A DNA stretch of 64,000 nt, from contig NC_020134.1 in NCBI RefSeq assembly GCF_000331995.1, forward strand, positions 1,401,465 to 1,465,464, given 5' to 3'. The stretch is from Thermoclostridium stercorarium subsp. stercorarium DSM 8532 (lineage in GTDB: Bacteria > Bacillota > Clostridia > DSM-8532). The position numbers and the translations under genes were made by a program. Under the pieces are notes generated by a model. The model made no database searches. It worked only from the letters and a program-made list of their open reading frames with translations, and was not told the DNA's origin. Shown here piece after piece: positions 61,696 through 64,000 of the stretch. The first letter of the stretch is position 1; each line of letters opens with the position of its first letter.

Positions 61696-64000
61696 TTATA
61701 TCATACTATACGGATTAATATCCACCGAAACGGTCCATTCTTTTTTCCGTGAATTGTTATATTTATCGTAGATCCATTCAAGAATATTTGTCATGTTTTT
61801 AATCCTCGGATGTTTCAGAACGATGCGCCACCGGTACTGATTCCTGAGTTTTGCCAGTGGTGACGGGGCAGGATCGGAAACAAACATCCCTTCATTCAGG
61901 TTCATGTTATTTATTATATCTGAATGGATTTTTTTTATAATTTCCATAGCTGCTTCGCTTTTTTTCGATGAAACCTGAACCAATCCCAGCTGGTAAAAAG
62001 GTGGAAGTTTCAGCATTTTGCGAAGTGCGATCTCCTGCCTGTAGAATTCTTTATAATCCTGCTTTATTGCAGCCTGGATGCTGAAATTGTCGGGATTATA
62101 CGTTTGAAGGACGACTCTGCCGTGCCTGCCTGCCCGCCCGGCTCTTCCCGCTGCCTGTGTTATGAGTTGGAATGTTCTTTCGGTCGCTTTATAATCTCCG
62201 CTGCCGAGGAGACTGTCCGCCGAAAGTATGCCTACCAGTGTAACATCAGGAAAATCATGCCCCTTGGCTATCATCTGCGTTCCCACCAGTACGTCAATTT
62301 TGTTGTTTCTGAAGGTATCAAGGATTTTTTCGTGACCGCGTTTACCGGTGGTGGTATCCATATCCATACGGATTACCGATATGTCGGAACGAATTTGAGG
62401 GATCTGCTCCTCCACTTTTTGAGTCCCGATACCATGAAGATCAATGTTATTACTTTTGCATTCCGGACAAACCGATGGTTTTGCCGTTACAAAACTGCAG
62501 TAATGGCATACCAGTTTCTTTTCCGCCTGATGGTAGGTAAGCGAAACACTGCAGTAAGGGCATAATACTATATACCCGCAGTTTCTGCATTGTACGAAAT
62601 TTGAATATCCCCTTCTGTTAATAAAAATTATGGACTGCTCGCCTGCTTCCTTGTTTTTTATAAGTTCACGGGTAAGAACAGTACTTATTCCGTTCTTTGA
62701 GCCCATGTCAGGTTCCTTCCTCATGTCCACAGTAATAATTTCGGGAAGCGGCAGATTGTTCGTTCTTTCATTCATTTCAACAAGTTTTATTTTTCCGGTT
62801 CTGGCTCTGTAATAATTTTCTATCGACGGTGTTGCTGAACCGTAGATGAGAAGGGCATTGTTGTATCTGCATCTGAATGTGGCTATGCCTCTTGCATCAT
62901 ATTTGGGAGTTCTGTCGGATTTATAGGATGTTTCATGTTCCTCGTCTATAACGATAATTCCAATATTGTCCAAAGGCGCAAAAACAGCAGAACGCGCTCC
63001 GATAACCACTCTGGCTTCCCCGTTTTTAATTCTCCGCCACTGATCAAAACGCTCGCCTATTGAAAGACGGCTGTGGAGCAGTGCAATCTGATTTCCGAAC
63101 CTTCCTTTGAAGCGGCGTACGGTCTGAGGAGTAAGCCCGATTTCAGGCACTAATAAAATAGCGTTTTTTCCCTTTTCAATGGTCTTGGCTATGGCCTGCA
63201 TGTAAACTTCAGTTTTTCCACTGCCTGTTACGCCGTGGAGCAGAATCTCCTGAAATCCCCCTGTTTCCATGGCTTCGTAAATAATGTCGAGGGCTTTTTT
63301 CTGGGATGGTGTGGGCGGCAAGGGGAGTGTTTCAGGAGCGTCGTCATATTCAAACGGATTCCGTTCAACTTCAGCGTCATAAAAGGCAATATATCCCTTT
63401 TTTTTCATGTTATTAAGTGTGTTCTGGGAAAAACCCAGAGCGTTAAGTTCGGCCACGGATATGCTTCCTTCTTCGTAAAGTATTTCCATGATACGTATAT
63501 AATTCAGATTTTTAACGTTGTTATTTTCTACCAATTCCCAGAATTCTTCCTCATCCATCGCAGGACATGCGTTTTTTTCAGTTTTGGCCCTGGCTTTCAT
63601 TTGGACATGGCTTTTTATTCTTACAACATTTTTTTCTATAAGCTGATTAAGAATTTTTCTTACAGGTCTGTTGACAATTTGCGTAAGATCTTCCACCGAT
63701 ATTTTTCCGTTGTTGTCAGACAATACTTTAATAATTTCCTGTTCATCCCTGTCAAGGTCTACCCGGTCAGCTGACATAAGTATAACATCTTCCCGGAATA
63801 ACAGCCCAAGTCCGGTGGGAAGCATGCATCTTATAGCCATATCATAGGTGCATACATACCTTTTTCTCATATATTTGCTTAATTCTATAAGTTCATCTGA
63901 CAAAACGGGAGTTTCGTCAATAATCTGGGAAATTTCCTTTAAACCTGAAAATTCGCTTGTTTCCTTTACAGCCATTACAAAAGCTTCACACAGCCTGTTC
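61696..64000 (-). CDS. priA: Primosomal protein N' (PriA helicase), 5' end beyond window
   Basis: Restarts stalled replication forks. The frame runs off the right edge: upstream of the first ATG (63975) it stays open and reads NRLCEAFVMAVKETSEF, matching the interior of the N-terminal domain, so about the first 60 residues lie outside. Visible are Walker A GVTGSGKTE, DEEH (with IVIDEEHE), GSATPSIENYY, four CxxC-type zinc pairs (CRNCG, CPYC, CHYC, CPEC), and the helicase C-terminal motifs GTQMIAKGHDF and QAAGRAGR. First gene of the run to queH. Confidence 0.95.
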   Translation of the reverse strand, partial: NRLCEAFVMAVKETSEFSGLKEISQIIDETPVLSDELIELSKYMRKRYVCTYDMAIRCMLPTGLGLLFREDVILMSADRVDLDRDEQEIIKVLSDNNGKISVEDLTQIVNRPVRKILNQLIEKNVVRIKSHVQMKARAKTEKNACPAMDEEEFWELVENNNVKNLNYIRIMEILYEEGSISVAELNALGFSQNTLNNMKKKGYIAFYDAEVERNPFEYDDAPETLPLPPTPSQKKALDIIYEAMETGGFQEILLHGVTGSGKTEVYMQAIAKTIEKGKNAILLVPEIGLTPQTVRRFKGRFGNQIALLHSRLSIGERFDQWRRIKNGEARVVIGARSAVFAPLDNIGIIVIDEEHETSYKSDRTPKYDARGIATFRCRYNNALLIYGSATPSIENYYRARTGKIKLVEMNERTNNLPLPEIITVDMRKEPDMGSKNGISTVLTRELIKNKEAGEQSIIFINRRGYSNFVQCRNCGYIVLCPYCSVSLTYHQAEKKLVCHYCSFVTAKPSVCPECKSNNIDLHGIGTQKVEEQIPQIRSDISVIRMDMDTTTGKRGHEKILDTFRNNKIDVLVGTQMIAKGHDFPDVTLVGILSADSLLGSGDYKATERTFQLITQAAGRAGRAGRHGRVVLQTYNPDNFSIQAAIKQDYKEFYRQEIALRKMLKLPPFYQLGLVQVSSKKSEAAMEIIKKIHSDIINNMNLNEGMFVSDPAPSPLAKLRNQYRWRIVLKHPRIKNMTNILEWIYDKYNNSRKKEWTVSVDINPYSMI

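Overview
The window looks like chromosome of an anaerobic, spore-forming, low-to-mid GC Firmicute of the class Clostridia, probably a relative of the cellulolytic or thermophilic Thermoclostridium/Acetivibrio group. Supporting signs are spoIVA, strong GGAGG ribosome sites, frequent TTG and GTG starts, a dockerin-like EF-hand segment, copper-amine-oxidase-N stalk domains and long Pro-Thr linkers. The genus is inference. No rRNA, tRNA, CRISPR array or intact insertion sequence was seen.

Layout, + strand (1-31000). An aromatic amino acid operon, aroF-aroB-aroA-aroC-pheA-aroE-aroK, lies behind a promoter, a 34-codon leader peptide with 12 Phe/Tyr/Trp residues in a 16-residue stretch, and RNA segments able to form pause, antiterminator and terminator hairpins. 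Next come two divergent cell-wall genes (L,D-transpeptidase and D,D-carboxypeptidase), a PLP aminotransferase, purB, a GntR regulator, and an SsuABC-like importer behind a duplicated-repeat attenuator. A translation and tRNA-modification stretch follows (queA, esterase, membrane protein, tgt, yajC, rimM, trmD), then rarA, spoIVA, an M18 aminopeptidase and a 1200-residue exported stalk/TPR/S41-like protein whose catalytic serine position is glycine.

Layout, - strand (31000-64000). A tyrosine recombinase sits beside a 638-bp AT-rich gap holding a perfect 16-bp inverted repeat. After an acyltransferase-like gene comes a surface-fibre operon: CalY/TasA-like exported proteins, a SipW-type signal peptidase, an LPXTG protein and a class-D-like sortase. 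Its main TasA-like gene carries a single-base frameshift. Upstream are a tandem P-II protein translated with a duplicated DUF1538 membrane protein, a BTAD (SARP-type) regulator, a dockerin-like exported protein and an orphan prepilin peptidase. The rest is housekeeping: rph-rdgB-yfcE-cysteine desulfurase-thiI-vanW-DUF2225-HypE-like, a large multi-AMIN amidase, and priA(partial)-def-fmt-DUF116-GH3-mscS-queH.

The three most notable items are the aromatic leader-peptide attenuator at 239-518, the SipW/TasA/LPXTG/sortase operon with 11-bp-register direct repeats in its presumed promoter and a BTAD regulator nearby, and the P-II/DUF1538 pair. Starts were moved from the longest open frame wherever a Shine-Dalgarno site fixed a better one. 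Families were recognised by eye from motifs; no database search was run.
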